Shown here: positions 14,703 through 23,411 of the stretch, in pieces | How positions within the stretch are numbered: position 1 is the first letter of the stretch | How the letters are laid out: each line of letters starts with the position of its first letter | DNA from: Bacillus cytotoxicus | GTDB taxonomy: Bacteria > Bacillota > Bacilli > Bacillales > Bacillaceae_G | Assembly (NCBI RefSeq): GCF_023715645.1 | Contig: NZ_JAMBOP010000037.1 | Coordinates: 1-43,797 of the forward strand | DNA length: 43,797 nucleotides | Direction of reading: 5' to 3' | Notes under the pieces: generated by a model | What the model was told of the DNA's origin: nothing | The model's input: the letters and a program-made list of their open reading frames with translations, nothing else | Database searches by the model: none | Made by a program: the position numbers and the translations under genes

Positions 14703-15080
14703 GCCCTTTTCACCTTCAATAACTGTTAAATGGGATTGCTTTCTCTTTCGGTTTAGGAAGGAAGTTTTTCCTTTCTTTCCTTTCGTATCGGAAGCACTTT
14801 TCTTTAACAGGTTATTGCTTAGGGGTGTTACATTTTGTTTTCCATATTTTCGGTTCGATTGTTTCGCAGCACGTTTGTAGGAAGAACGTGAGTTATTAGT
14901 TGAACTGCTCGAACTTGAAAGCATCTTATAAAGTAAATAAAAGACACCAGCAACACCGAGCATGAGCATGATGTTTCTTACAATTCCCATTGGGTCTTCA
15001 ATTGTGAATGAAACAAGGTTAAATATTGCCAATCCAACAATTACAACAAATAGGGCGAACATAAATGAGCGACCGTTCAT
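14676..15080 (-). CDS. yqhP: membrane protein YqhP
   Basis: A 134-residue protein with two N-terminal membrane helices (about residues 5-25 and 38-56) followed by a serine-rich turn and a long basic, low-complexity cytoplasmic tail full of K, R, N and S. Size and position between mntR and yqhQ match B. subtilis YqhP, whose function is unknown. ATG at 15080 is preceded by TTAGGAGGTG at ideal spacing; a GTG three codons earlier is less well placed. Confidence 0.8.
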   Translation of the reverse strand: MNGRSFMFALFVVIVGLAIFNLVSFTIEDPMGIVRNIMLMLGVAGVFYLLYKMLSSSSSSTNNSRSSYKRAAKQSNRKYGKQNVTPLSNNLLKKSASDTKGKKGKTSFLNRKRKQSHLTVIEGEKGKKKDRASF

Positions 15081-15161
15081 AAGGAACACCTCCTAAAAAG
15101 AAAGATATTTTAATTAGTTTATTAACGAAAGGCTAAGGAATTGAATAATATTACGAAAAAG

Positions 15162-16085
15162 TTATAATTGTTTTTCTTCTAAACGCAGTAGTTCTTCAAA
15201 TGATGCAATTGCTACTTCAACTTGATCATCTGTCGGTTCTTTCGTTGTTAACAGCTGAAGCCATAGGCCAGGATATCCTAGTGCGCGGAGCACTGGAATC
15301 TCTCGTAATTTGTTTGTAAATTGCAACACTTCAAATGAAATACCTAGTACGACAGGGATAAGCAAAATACGATTTAAAACGCGAGCCCAAAGAGGATCAG
15401 TTGGAACGAGAAAATATACAAACATTCCAATAATAACAGTAAATAAAATAAAGCTACTGCCGCACCGATAATGGAGGCGGGTTTGTTTTTGTACGTTTTT
15501 TACTGTCAATGGAAGGTTGTTCTCATAGGTATTAATTACTTTATGTTCTGCTCCGTGATATTGAAATACCCGTTTAATAAGTGGAGTCAACGAAACAAAA
15601 TAAATGTAACTAAGCAATAACATGAGTTTAATAACACTTTCAACAATGATTTGTCCTGCGTGAGATGGAAAAACAGGCCTTGTTAGTTCTGCTAAAAGTG
15701 CAGGAACTGCTGTGAAAATCACTTTTCCGAAGATAAAGGATAAAACACCAACGGCTGCAACGCTAAGTATCATCGTTAATTTTGACTGTTCTTCTTTTTT
15801 TTGTACGAATTGTGCATCCTCTGAAGGGTCTACATCAAAGCGTTCTGAAGCAAAATTTAAATGCTTTGCTCCGTTTGCACTTGCATCAATAATTGCTGCG
15901 ATTCCGCGTAGAAAAGGAATTTTTTTGAACATAGATGATACTTTATTACGAACGCGAGGTAATCGATAAAATTCGATAGATTTATCTTTACGACGAATTG
16001 CTGTAACAGTATATTCTCTACCGCCAAACATAACTCCTTCTACTACCGCTTGACCGCCGTAGATTTGTTTTGTCTCCTCTGCCAT
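15162..16085 (-). CDS. yqhQ: DUF1385 membrane protein YqhQ
   Basis: A 307-residue protein of the DUF1385 family. It opens YGGQAVVEGVMFGGREYT, the family signature, and carries FQYHGAEHKVINTYEN and RLHYRCGSSF, with conserved His, Glu and Cys residues that suggest a metal site. Four or five membrane helices lie between and after these. The biochemical role is not established. ATG at 16085 is preferred because the upstream frame passes through a perfect hairpin in the leader. It is divergent from yqhR. Confidence 0.85.
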   Translation of the reverse strand: MAEETKQIYGGQAVVEGVMFGGREYTVTAIRRKDKSIEFYRLPRVRNKVSSMFKKIPFLRGIAAIIDASANGAKHLNFASERFDVDPSEDAQFVQKKEEQSKLTMILSVAAVGVLSFIFGKVIFTAVPALLAELTRPVFPSHAGQIIVESVIKLMLLLSYIYFVSLTPLIKRVFQYHGAEHKVINTYENNLPLTVKNVQKQTRLHYRCGSSFILFTVIIGMFVYFLVPTDPLWARVLNRILLIPVVLGISFEVLQFTNKLREIPVLRALGYPGLWLQLLTTKEPTDDQVEVAIASFEELLRLEEKQL

Positions 16086-16141
16086 GTCAACACCAACCTG
16101 TATTTGTTTCTCTCTTATCAGAAAAGAGGAAGTGACTCTAG

Positions 16142-16212
16142 GTGATGTCATTCTATTGTATGACATCACTACAGTTTCCTTTATTTTATCGACAAAAGTG
16201 CATTTCTGACAA
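16142..16212 (-). promoter_or_regulatory. yqhQ promoter and leader hairpin
   Basis: On the minus strand TTGTCA (16212-16207), 18 bases, TAAAAT (16188-16183) form a sigma-A promoter. Just downstream, GTGATGTCAT and its exact complement (16142-16151 and 16160-16169) make a 10-bp dyad at the start of the transcript: an operator or an RNA hairpin. Confidence 0.6.
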
Positions 16213-16324
16213 GAAAAATCGGCAGGCTAGGCGGACATTTTCTATTCTTTTTATAGACAAATTTCGCAGTATTTAAACATGCTTTACATAAGTTTCGGAC
16301 ATACTAGTAGGCGGAGGTGTGGAT

Positions 16325-16810
16325 GTGAAACAAGAACAATCTGTCACGAAAAAAATTGTCCAAATTGGTTTGTTTGGGGGTTTGTTTTGGGGAGGCGTCT
16401 GGTACTTCCTTCATATTTTTTCTTTTACCGCCTTGGGACCTAATTATTTGGTGCTTCCGTTTGCGCTTGGAGATTGGAAAGAAGGGGGATGGGGAAATAT
16501 AGTTGGCATTATATGTATGGGGATACTTTCAATTCTTGTGGCGTTTATATATAAAGCAGTTTTGAGTAAGTTTGAAGGTCTAATTCCAGGTGTTATATTT
16601 GGGCTTGTCTGGTGGGGATTATTATTCTTTGTAATTGCACCTGTTGCGCCAGTTATAAAAAGCATGATGGGAATGCCTAAGGAAACGATTGTAACGACAG
16701 CCTGTATTTTTATTTTATATGGCGTTTTTATTGCCTACTCCGTTTCATTTGAGGTGAATAACAATACTAGTACAACGGATGAGGAAAAGGCAAACTATTC
16801 AAATAAGTGA
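16325..16810 (+). CDS. yqhR: conserved membrane protein YqhR
   Basis: A 161-residue protein with four predicted membrane helices. GLFGGLFWGGVWYFLHIFSF forms the first, and VIFGLVWWGLLFFVIAPVAPV the third (quoted in part). It matches YqhR by size, position and the glycine/tryptophan-rich segments; function is unknown. GTG at 16325 lies 6 bases after GGAGGT, while GTG at 16319 touches that site. It is separated from aroQ by a structured repeat, so co-transcription with the next genes is uncertain. Confidence 0.8.
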   Translation: MKQEQSVTKKIVQIGLFGGLFWGGVWYFLHIFSFTALGPNYLVLPFALGDWKEGGWGNIVGIICMGILSILVAFIYKAVLSKFEGLIPGVIFGLVWWGLLFFVIAPVAPVIKSMMGMPKETIVTTACIFILYGVFIAYSVSFEVNNNTSTTDEEKANYSNK

Positions 16811-16828
16811 GGGGTGTGATAGAATATT

Positions 16829-17033
16829 ATATATAAGTCCAACTTGACATTTGGGCACAAAAGTCGCTGCCATGCCAAACAAAAAGTACCCAGCCACTCG
16901 CTTTCTCATTTTGTTTGAACAACGCAAGTGGCAGAAAAAGGCCCTGACCGCTTCTATGCATGGCTAGACGCTCTCGCCCACCTAAAAAGAAAAGGGTTTT
17001 ATGTCAGGTGTTAAATTTGGATTTCTATATACA
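16829..17033 (+). repeat. structured intergenic repeat, copy B
   Basis: About 205 bp with imperfect inverted ends (TATATAAGTCCAA and TTGGATTTCTATATA). The inner stem is CAAACAAAA with TTTTGTTTG, then GTGGCAGAAAAAGGCCCTGACCGC as two blocks, CTCTCGCCCACC and GGGTTTTATGTCAGG. It fills the 245-base yqhR-aroQ gap and ends 22 bases before aroQ. Confidence 0.8.
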
Positions 17034-17055
17034 TTTTTATTAAGGAGTTAGATAT

Positions 17056-17496
17056 ATGAAGAAATTACTCCTCGTTAACGGCCCTAATTTAAACCGTCTT
17101 GGTGTGCGAGAGGTTAATGTATATGGTACGGGGACGTTAGCATCGTTAGAAACAGATATGAAGCAACAAGCAGAAAGTTTTGGAGTGGAGCTCGAATGTT
17201 TCCAATCTAATCATGAAGGTGCCATTATTGATATTATTCATGAAGCAGAGGATATATATAAAGGAATTATTCTAAATCCAGGAGCATTTACGCATTATAG
17301 CTATGCAATTCGTGATGCAATTGCGAGTGTTTCGATTCCTGTTATTGAAGTACATATTTCAAATATTCACCAGCGCGAATCATTTCGTCACGTATCTGTT
17401 ACGGCGCCGGTCACAGCGGGACAAATTGTAGGATTTGGCTTGTATGGCTATCAATTAGCGTTACTTGCATTAATAGAGAAAATTCGGGAGGCGTAA
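17056..17496 (+). CDS. aroQ: type II 3-dehydroquinate dehydratase
   Basis: A 146-residue enzyme converting 3-dehydroquinate to 3-dehydroshikimate in the shikimate pathway. LLLVNGPNLNRLG opens the active site, Tyr23 is the catalytic tyrosine, QSNHEGAIID and NPGAFTHYSYAIRDA bind substrate, and EVHISNIHQRE contains the catalytic histidine. Full length, dodecameric in relatives. GGAG precedes the ATG. The peptidase gene starts 3 bases after the stop, so it is the first gene of the aroQ-yqhT-efp set. B. subtilis calls it yqhS. Confidence 0.96.
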   Translation: MKKLLLVNGPNLNRLGVREVNVYGTGTLASLETDMKQQAESFGVELECFQSNHEGAIIDIIHEAEDIYKGIILNPGAFTHYSYAIRDAIASVSIPVIEVHISNIHQRESFRHVSVTAPVTAGQIVGFGLYGYQLALLALIEKIREA

Positions 17497-17499
17497 TTC

Positions 17500-18561
17500 A
17501 TGGAGAAACTTACAAAATTAAGAAGTGCATTTGGGGAAGCTGGTATTGATGGTATTTTATTAACGAATCAACATAGTCGTAGATATATGGCAAACTTTAC
17601 AGGTACAGCAGGCGTTGTATTAATTTCAAACGACCGCGCTGTATTTATTACAGATTTCCGCTACGTTGACCAAGCGCAAAAACAAGCGATTGGTTATGAA
17701 ATTGTACAGCATACAGGTACGATTATTGAAGAAGTTGCCAAACAAGTAAAAGACTTAGGGATTCAAAAGCTTGGTTTTGAGCAAGATACTCTTACATACA
17801 GCTCTTATACAGCATATAAAGAAGAAGTTGATGCGGAATTTGTTGCAACTTCTGGTATTGTAGAAAAGTTACGCTTGATTAAGACTGATTCAGAGATTAA
17901 GATATTAAAGGAAGCTGCACAGATTGCAGATGCTGCCTTTGAACATATTCTATCATTTATCCGCCCGGGAGTATCTGAGATTGAAGTGTCAAATGAACTT
18001 GAATTTTTCATGAGAAAGCAAGGAGCAACTTCTTCTTCGTTTGATATTATTGTTGCTTCGGGACTTCGTTCAGCATTGCCGCACGGTGTGGCATCTGAAA
18101 AATTGATAGAAAAGGGAGATTTTGTTACATTAGACTTCGGTGCTTACTATAAAGGATATTGTTCCGATATTACTCGTACAATTGCAATAGGCGAGCCGTC
18201 TGATAAGTTAAAGGAAATTTACAATATCGTGTTAGAAGCACAATTACGCGGTGTAAACGGTATTAAAGCTGGTTTAACTGGCCGTGAAGCAGATGCTTTA
18301 ACACGTGACTACATAACTGAAAAGGGATATGGTGAATATTTCGGGCATTCTACAGGTCATGGAATTGGTCTTGAAATCCATGAAGCACCAAGTTTAGCAT
18401 TCCGCTCTGAAACGGTATTGGAGCCAGGAATGGCTGTCACTGTAGAGCCGGGAATTTATATTCCGAATGTAGGCGGAGTTCGCATTGAAGATGATATTAT
18501 AGTAACAGCTGACGGTAATGAAGTGTTAACTAAATCTCCGAAAGAACTTATCATTTTGTAA
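17500..18561 (+). CDS. yqhT: Xaa-Pro aminopeptidase-like M24 metallopeptidase (YqhT)
   Basis: A 353-residue protein of the M24 pita-bread fold. The N-terminal creatinase domain covers about residues 1-125, the catalytic domain the rest. The five metal ligands are visible: two Asp in [18 protein letters not shown], His in [14 protein letters not shown], Glu in VEPGIYIP and Glu in GGVRIEDD. It probably removes N-terminal residues preceding proline. It lies between aroQ and efp as in other Bacillus, with GGGAGG before the ATG. Confidence 0.92.
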   Translation: MEKLTKLRSAFGEAGIDGILLTNQHSRRYMANFTGTAGVVLISNDRAVFITDFRYVDQAQKQAIGYEIVQHTGTIIEEVAKQVKDLGIQKLGFEQDTLTYSSYTAYKEEVDAEFVATSGIVEKLRLIKTDSEIKILKEAAQIADAAFEHILSFIRPGVSEIEVSNELEFFMRKQGATSSSFDIIVASGLRSALPHGVASEKLIEKGDFVTLDFGAYYKGYCSDITRTIAIGEPSDKLKEIYNIVLEAQLRGVNGIKAGLTGREADALTRDYITEKGYGEYFGHSTGHGIGLEIHEAPSLAFRSETVLEPGMAVTVEPGIYIPNVGGVRIEDDIIVTADGNEVLTKSPKELIIL

Positions 18562-18581
18562 TACACAGGAGGATTTTTTGC

Positions 18582-19139
18582 ATGATTTCAGTAAATGATT
18601 TTCGTACAGGATTAACAATTGCGGTGGACAACAGCCTATGGCAGGTTATAGATTTCCAACACGTAAAACCAGGTAAAGGTGCAGCGTTCGTTCGCTCTAA
18701 ATTACGTAACCTTCGCACAGGTTCTGTTCAAGAAAAAACATTCCGTGCTGGTGAAAAAGTAGAAAAAGCGCATATCGAAAACCGTCGTATGCAATATTTA
18801 TATGCAAGCGGTGATGCGCATGTATTCATGGATAACGGAACGTATGAGCAAATCGAACTTGGTGAAAAGCAAATCGAACATGAATTAAAATTCTTGAAAG
18901 AAAACATGGAAATAGCGATCATGACATATCAAGGCGAAGTACTTGGTGTGGAACTTCCGAACACTGTTGAGTTAAAAGTTGCTGAAACAGAACCAGGTAT
19001 TAAAGGTGACACAGCTTCTAACGTAACAAAACCAGCTACATTAGAAACTGGTTTAGTTGTACAAGTACCAATCTTCATTAATGAAGGTGAAATGCTTATT
19101 ATTAACACTGGAGAATCAAAATACGTTTCTCGTGCGTAA
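18582..19139 (+). CDS. efp: translation elongation factor P
   Basis: A 185-residue factor that relieves ribosome stalling at proline runs. Three beta-barrel domains are of normal length. The tip of domain I is VKPGKGAAF with Lys32, the residue modified in B. subtilis EF-P. The C-terminal OB domain ends [19 protein letters not shown] precedes the ATG. It is the last gene of the aroQ set and is followed at once by a strong terminator. Confidence 0.97.
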   Translation: MISVNDFRTGLTIAVDNSLWQVIDFQHVKPGKGAAFVRSKLRNLRTGSVQEKTFRAGEKVEKAHIENRRMQYLYASGDAHVFMDNGTYEQIELGEKQIEHELKFLKENMEIAIMTYQGEVLGVELPNTVELKVAETEPGIKGDTASNVTKPATLETGLVVQVPIFINEGEMLIINTGESKYVSRA

Positions 19140-19142
19140 TAA

Positions 19143-19176
19143 AAAACACTCGTGGATTAATCCACGAGTGTTTTTT
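19143..19176. terminator. efp terminator (bidirectional)
   Basis: AAAACACTCGTGGA and TCCACGAGTGTTTT form a 14-bp stem with a T-run on the plus strand and A-run on the other, serving efp and the converging membrane gene. Confidence 0.92.
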
Positions 19177-19177
19177 T

Positions 19178-19501
19178 TTATGTAAAATAAGGTAAATAAT
19201 GAATGACAGTAACAATAAAGCTAATGGTAAGAAGTAGAAGAGTTCCGATCATGTAAGGATTCATTCGAATTTGAAAAGGTGTTATTTCCTCCCCAGTGTT
19301 AACCCCCGTCATACTTTTTGAAATCGCACGGTCCATATTCGCATTGCGGTTCATATTTAAAAGAAACAGCCATGTCAGTCCGAAAATGGCTAAACTTCCT
19401 AAAAATAAACTTTCCATAAATGTCCAATTAACGAGTTTGGCAAATAAGAAAATAATAGCTACTTCTACAAAGAGTGTTAGTGTTATTTTTAGAATTTTCA
19501 T
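19178..19501 (-). CDS. small membrane protein, possibly DUF3899
   Basis: A 107-residue protein with three predicted membrane helices (about residues 3-22, 30-49, 85-104) and a polar loop NMNRNANMDRAISKSMTG between the second and third. The arrangement recalls DUF3899 proteins, but I am not certain. It is convergent with efp and shares the terminator. No clear partner gene is next to it. Confidence 0.65.
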   Translation of the reverse strand: MKILKITLTLFVEVAIIFLFAKLVNWTFMESLFLGSLAIFGLTWLFLLNMNRNANMDRAISKSMTGVNTGEEITPFQIRMNPYMIGTLLLLTISFIVTVIHYLPYFT

Positions 19502-19643
19502 ATATTTCCCCTTTTCGTTTTAATATAACATATTTTTACAAAAGATGGACTGAATTTTATTTGATAATTAAAAAAAATCCTTTTTCACTTCTGAAATAGA
19601 CAACCTGTGCATATGGTTGTACAAACGTACTCTTTCGTCATGT

Positions 19644-19840
19644 TATATATAAATTCAAATTAAAAACCTGACATAAACCTCTATTTTTTTAGATGGACGA
19701 GAGCGTCTGGCTATGAGTAGAAGTGGTCAATGCTTTTTTCTGCCACATGCGATGTTCAAACAAAGAGAGAAAGTAGCAGCTTCCTTTTTGCTTGGCATGG
19801 CAGCGACTTGTGTGCCCAAAATTCAATTTGGATTTAGGAG
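19644..19840 (-). repeat. structured intergenic repeat, copy C (reverse)
   Basis: The reverse complement matches copy B: CTGCCATGCCAAGCAAAAAG, TTTGTTTGAACAT, GCATGTGGCAGAAAAAAG, CCAGACGCTCTCG and TTATGTCAGG in order, with TATATATAAATTC at the far end. It lies directly before yqhV, its outer end only about 14 bases from the start codon; bases 19502-19643 hold nothing else I recognise. Confidence 0.8.
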
Positions 19841-19853
19841 AGAAGGTGAGAGG

Positions 19854-20135
19854 ATGAAACAGTGGCTAGCGGCATTTGAAACGTCTGTGCTCGTAATGGC
19901 GCTCCTTAGGATCTTCTCGGGAAGCATAGAGATTTTCGCCGCTTTGCTTATGTTGTATTTTAATGATGCCAAAAAAGCATTGTTCGTAAATGGCATGCTT
20001 GCATTTGTTGGCCCGACTGTTTTGATTGTAACGATGTCAATAGGAATTGCGAGCGTTACGAATGAAATTTCTTTTTTGAAATTGTTTTTTTTAGCGCTTG
20101 GAATTGGCTGTATTTTTATTGCGGTACTGAAATAG
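19854..20135 (+). CDS. yqhV: YqhV, small membrane protein upstream of spoIIIAA
   Basis: A 93-residue protein with three hydrophobic segments (about residues 12-37, 45-66, 72-92) matching B. subtilis YqhV in size and place. Its role is unknown. ATG at 19854 follows GGTGAGAGG; the frame stays open upstream only through repeat sequence, so the longer version is not credible. It ends 21 bases before spoIIIAA and could be co-transcribed with the spoIIIA operon, whose mother-cell promoter in B. subtilis lies hereabouts. Confidence 0.82.
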   Translation: MKQWLAAFETSVLVMALLRIFSGSIEIFAALLMLYFNDAKKALFVNGMLAFVGPTVLIVTMSIGIASVTNEISFLKLFFLALGIGCIFIAVLK

Positions 20136-20156
20136 CGATGTGATGGGGAGAGAGCT

Positions 20157-21080
20157 ATGAAAGAAGTATTGGAGATGTTGCCAAAGCAACTTGAACGTTT
20201 TTTACAAGACTATAAAGAAGATGACGGATTGGAAGAAATACGGATTCGGATTGGAAGACCGCTTGAATGTATTGCACGCGGGGAAGTGCATTTTTATAAC
20301 TATATTGTGACTGCAGAAGATGCAGCGTATTTACTGAATAAGCTAAGTCAATATTCACTTTATACGATGGAAGAAGAACTAAAGCGAGGGTATGTTACAC
20401 TGCGCGGAGGGCATCGCGTTGGTTTAGCGGGCAAGGTAGTTATGGAAAAGAGTGCCGTGAAAATGATTCGAGATGTGGCATCATTTAATATTCGGATTGC
20501 TCGCCAAAAGAAGGGGATTGCTGAGCCTCTTATCCCATATTTATATGAAAAACATTGGCTGAATACGATGATCATTGGTCCGCCGCAAACAGGTAAAACA
20601 ACATTACTGCGTGATGTAGCGCGAATCATGAGTGCGGGAGTTCCAAGGAAACATATTCCTTCTAGTAAAGTTGGTATTGTAGACGAAAGATCAGAAATTG
20701 CGGGGTGCGTGAAAGGTGTGCCGCAATATGAGTTTGGAACAAGGGTAGATGTGTTAGATGCATGTCCAAAAGCAGAAGGTATGATGATGATGATTCGCTC
20801 AATGAGTCCCGATATATTAATCGTTGACGAAATCGGTCGGCAAGAAGATTGTGAAGCGATTATGGAAGCCGTTCATGCTGGTGTTCAATTGTTTACGAGT
20901 GTGCATGGGCAAGGATATGAAGATATACTGAAACGTCCTTCGTTAAGGGGAATTGTAGAACTAGGTGTGTTTGATCGGTTTATTGAGCTTTCTAAAATAA
21001 AAGGACCAGGAACGATTATGAATATGAAGGATTGCAGCGGAAAGCCAATTCGCCGCGGAGAGAAGGTGCTGAGCGTATGA
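20157..21080 (+). CDS. spoIIIAA: stage III sporulation ATPase SpoIIIAA
   Basis: A 307-residue RecA-like secretion ATPase, related to type II/IV secretion motors, acting in the mother cell to power the SpoIIIA-SpoIIQ channel. Walker A GPPQTGKTTLL lies near residue 140, Walker B ILIVDEIGRQED near 220, and an R/G-rich segment LRGGHRVGLAGK precedes them. GGGGAGAG lies before the ATG. It opens the eight-gene operon; its stop overlaps the spoIIIAB start (ATGA). Confidence 0.96.
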   Translation: MKEVLEMLPKQLERFLQDYKEDDGLEEIRIRIGRPLECIARGEVHFYNYIVTAEDAAYLLNKLSQYSLYTMEEELKRGYVTLRGGHRVGLAGKVVMEKSAVKMIRDVASFNIRIARQKKGIAEPLIPYLYEKHWLNTMIIGPPQTGKTTLLRDVARIMSAGVPRKHIPSSKVGIVDERSEIAGCVKGVPQYEFGTRVDVLDACPKAEGMMMMIRSMSPDILIVDEIGRQEDCEAIMEAVHAGVQLFTSVHGQGYEDILKRPSLRGIVELGVFDRFIELSKIKGPGTIMNMKDCSGKPIRRGEKVLSV

Positions 21081-21592
21081 TTAAATTTTTTGGTGCAGCA
21101 CTTATTGTCGCTGTATCAACATTTTTTGGTTTTTCATATGCGAAGAAATATAGTGAGCGTCCACGCCAATTGCGGTTGTTAAAGGCAGCATTGCAATCGC
21201 TTGAGGCAGAAATCATGTATGGACATACTCCGTTGTCAGAAGCAGCTGCACGTCTTGTAAAACAAATGCCAAAGCCTTTGAACTGGTTATTCGATAGTTT
21301 TCATGAACGGTTAGAAAGGGGAGAGCAAACGGTTCGGGAAGCATGGATAGACAGTTTACAAGAAAATTGGAAACTTACAGCATTGAAGCAAACAGAATAT
21401 GAGATTTTACAGCAATTCGGAGAAACGTTAGGGCAACATGATCGTGAGTCACAGCAAAAGCATATTCGTTTATGTATTACCCATTTAGAGAGAGAAGAAG
21501 GGGAAGCAAAGGAACTCCAAATTCAGTACGAAAAGATGATGAAAAGTTTAGGAGTATTAGCAGGATTACTTATCGTTATTTTACTGTTGTAA
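21077..21592 (+). CDS. spoIIIAB: stage III sporulation protein SpoIIIAB
   Basis: A 171-residue protein similar to type II secretion GspF-like components. It has an N-terminal membrane helix (about residues 3-20), a helical soluble part and a C-terminal helix GVLAGLLIVILLL. ATG at 21077 overlaps the spoIIIAA stop by four bases; the longer frame upstream is inside spoIIIAA. It is thought to link the ATPase to the membrane complex in the mother cell. Confidence 0.93.
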   Translation: MIKFFGAALIVAVSTFFGFSYAKKYSERPRQLRLLKAALQSLEAEIMYGHTPLSEAAARLVKQMPKPLNWLFDSFHERLERGEQTVREAWIDSLQENWKLTALKQTEYEILQQFGETLGQHDRESQQKHIRLCITHLEREEGEAKELQIQYEKMMKSLGVLAGLLIVILLL

Positions 21593-21604
21593 GGGGGAAA
21601 GGTG

Positions 21605-21808
21605 ATGTCGATCGACGTTGGATTAATCTTTCAAATTGCAGGCATTGGTATTATATTAGCCTTCATTCATACCGTGTTAAAAGAATTAAAACGAGAAGAT
21701 ATTGCTAACTGGGTAATTCTCGTTGGTTTTGTCGTCATTTTATTCCAAGTTGCATTTTTAATTAACAATTTATTTGACAAGATTAAAAGCGTCTTTCTGT
21801 TTCAGTAA
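21605..21808 (+). CDS. spoIIIAC: stage III sporulation protein SpoIIIAC
   Basis: A 67-residue two-helix membrane protein almost the same length as B. subtilis SpoIIIAC, with the same opening (IDVGLIFQIAGIGIILAF) and ending DKIKSVFLFQ. ATG at 21605 follows AAGGGGGAAAGG. SpoIIIAC and SpoIIIAD are related to one another and are thought to form part of the membrane platform of the channel. Confidence 0.94.
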   Translation: MSIDVGLIFQIAGIGIILAFIHTVLKELKREDIANWVILVGFVVILFQVAFLINNLFDKIKSVFLFQ

Positions 21809-21822
21809 AGGGGGCGATTTGA

Positions 21823-22215
21823 ATCGAAATATTACAAATTGTAGGACTGGGACTTGTAGCGACTTTTCTGGCGGCAGTATTGAATCAGCATAAATCGAGT
21901 GTAACTTCATTGTTTGTTGTATTTGTAAGTTGCGTTATGTTTTTACTCGTAATTGATCAAATTCATTCTATTTTAACGATGATTGAGCGCGTTGCAAATG
22001 AAGCGAAAGTAAGCAATGTGTATGTGGAAACGCTGTTGAAAATTATTGGGATTGCTTATATTGCAGAATTTGGTTCACAAATTACGAAAGATGCAGGGCA
22101 AGGGGCAATCGCTTCAAAAATTGAATTAGCGGGAAAAATTTTAATTTTAGTGATGGCGATTCCGATATTAACGGTTGTAATTGAAACGATTCTCGGTTTT
22201 TTACCGACCGGATAA
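21823..22215 (+). CDS. spoIIIAD: stage III sporulation protein SpoIIIAD (non-standard start)
   Basis: The conserved N-terminus EILQIVGLGLVATFLAA aligns with B. subtilis SpoIIIAD (IVQIVGLGLI) but no ATG, GTG or TTG opens it. The codon at the expected start, 21823, is ATC, preceded by the in-frame stop TGA at 21820 and, 8 bases away, by AAAGGGGG. Full length from there is 130 residues with four helices and the family segment GIAYIAEFGSQITKDAGQGA. The first ordinary start, TTG at 21880, would lose the first helix and gives 111 residues. Either ATC is used, or a one-base change separates TTG (21819) from the frame. Confidence 0.85.
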   Translation: MEILQIVGLGLVATFLAAVLNQHKSSVTSLFVVFVSCVMFLLVIDQIHSILTMIERVANEAKVSNVYVETLLKIIGIAYIAEFGSQITKDAGQGAIASKIELAGKILILVMAIPILTVVIETILGFLPTG

Positions 22216-22229
22216 GGGAGGAATGAATT

Positions 22230-23399
22230 GTGCGCCCGTTTGGAATAAAGCTTTTGTTTGCTTTTTTCCTCTTTTTTTCTTTTCCAATTATCGTACAAGC
22301 TTCTCCCCCAGAACACAATGTGATAGATGAACAACTTGGAAAGCTTGGGATAGAGGATGTAAAGAAATACTGGGACGATCTTGTTGCGAAGTACGGAGGA
22401 TATTTACCGGAAAGTCAAAAGGGAAGTTTTATGGAGTTCGTCAAAGGGGAAAAAGAGTTTTCGATTAAAGAGTGGATGATTGGATTACTAAAATATTTAT
22501 TTCATGAATTAGTAGCGAACGGAAAGCTGCTTGGGACACTCATTATGCTTACTATTTTCAGTGCACTTTTGCAGTCGCTTCAATCGGCCTTTGCGAAAAG
22601 CAGCGTCGGGAAAATAGCGGATGCTGTTGTCTATATGGTACTTATTGTCTTTGCTTTAAACAGCTTTTACGTTGTCATGACATATACGAGAGAAACTATT
22701 CAAACAATGATCGATTTCATTTTAGCACTCCTCCCTATTTTATTAGCGCTCATTGCGACAGGCGGCGGTGTTGTATCTGTTTCCTTCTTTCATCCAATTA
22801 TTGTTTTTCTTATGAATACGAGTGGAATGCTTATGAATTATATTGTTTTACCGCTTCTTCTTCTCGCAACAATTTTAAGTATTGTCAGTACAATGAGCGA
22901 TCAATATAAAGTTACAAAATTGTCCAAGCTGCTGCAAAACGTTAGCGTTAGTATCATTGGGATTTTTTTAACTATTTTTCTTGGTGTGCTCTCCGTGCAA
23001 GGGACGGCAACAGCAGTAGCTGATGGAATTGCTGTGAAAACAGCAAAGTTTGTAACAGGAAACTTTATCCCAGTTGTAGGCCGAATGTTTACTGAAGCAG
23101 CAGATACTGTACTTAGTGCATCGGCTCTATTAAAAAATACAGTGGGGATTGTTGGGGTTGTTATTTTATTGCTTATCGTCGCTTTTCCTGCGATTCAAAT
23201 TTTCTGCATTGCATTCATTTATAAATTTGCAGCAGCAGTGTTGCAACCTGTCGGCGGAGGAGCAATTATTAAGTGTTTGGATATTGTTGGAAGGAGTATT
23301 ATATATGTGTTTGCTTGTTTGGCTATTGTATCATTTATGTTTTTTCTAAGTATCACGATTGTTATCGCAGCTGGAAATATTACGTTAATGATGCGTTAG
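22230..23399 (+). CDS. spoIIIAE: stage III sporulation protein SpoIIIAE
   Basis: A 389-residue polytopic membrane protein with an N-terminal signal peptide (LLFAFFLFFSFPIIVQAS), a short external domain and about seven further helices. GTGs at the start follow GGGAGGA. It contains family segments such as SVGKIADAVVYMVLIVFALN and FKFAAAVLQPVGGGAI-like VLQPVGGGAIIKCLD. It is the largest permease-like part of the SpoIIIA complex in the mother-cell membrane facing the forespore. Confidence 0.95.
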   Translation: MRPFGIKLLFAFFLFFSFPIIVQASPPEHNVIDEQLGKLGIEDVKKYWDDLVAKYGGYLPESQKGSFMEFVKGEKEFSIKEWMIGLLKYLFHELVANGKLLGTLIMLTIFSALLQSLQSAFAKSSVGKIADAVVYMVLIVFALNSFYVVMTYTRETIQTMIDFILALLPILLALIATGGGVVSVSFFHPIIVFLMNTSGMLMNYIVLPLLLLATILSIVSTMSDQYKVTKLSKLLQNVSVSIIGIFLTIFLGVLSVQGTATAVADGIAVKTAKFVTGNFIPVVGRMFTEAADTVLSASALLKNTVGIVGVVILLLIVAFPAIQIFCIAFIYKFAAAVLQPVGGGAIIKCLDIVGRSIIYVFACLAIVSFMFFLSITIVIAAGNITLMMR

Positions 23400-23411
23400 G
23401 AGTTGAGAGGG

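Noticed and set aside
19713-19853. Extended N-terminus for YqhV
   Set aside because: The extra 47 codons are repeat copy C in reverse; the ribosome site and family length support the ATG at 19854.
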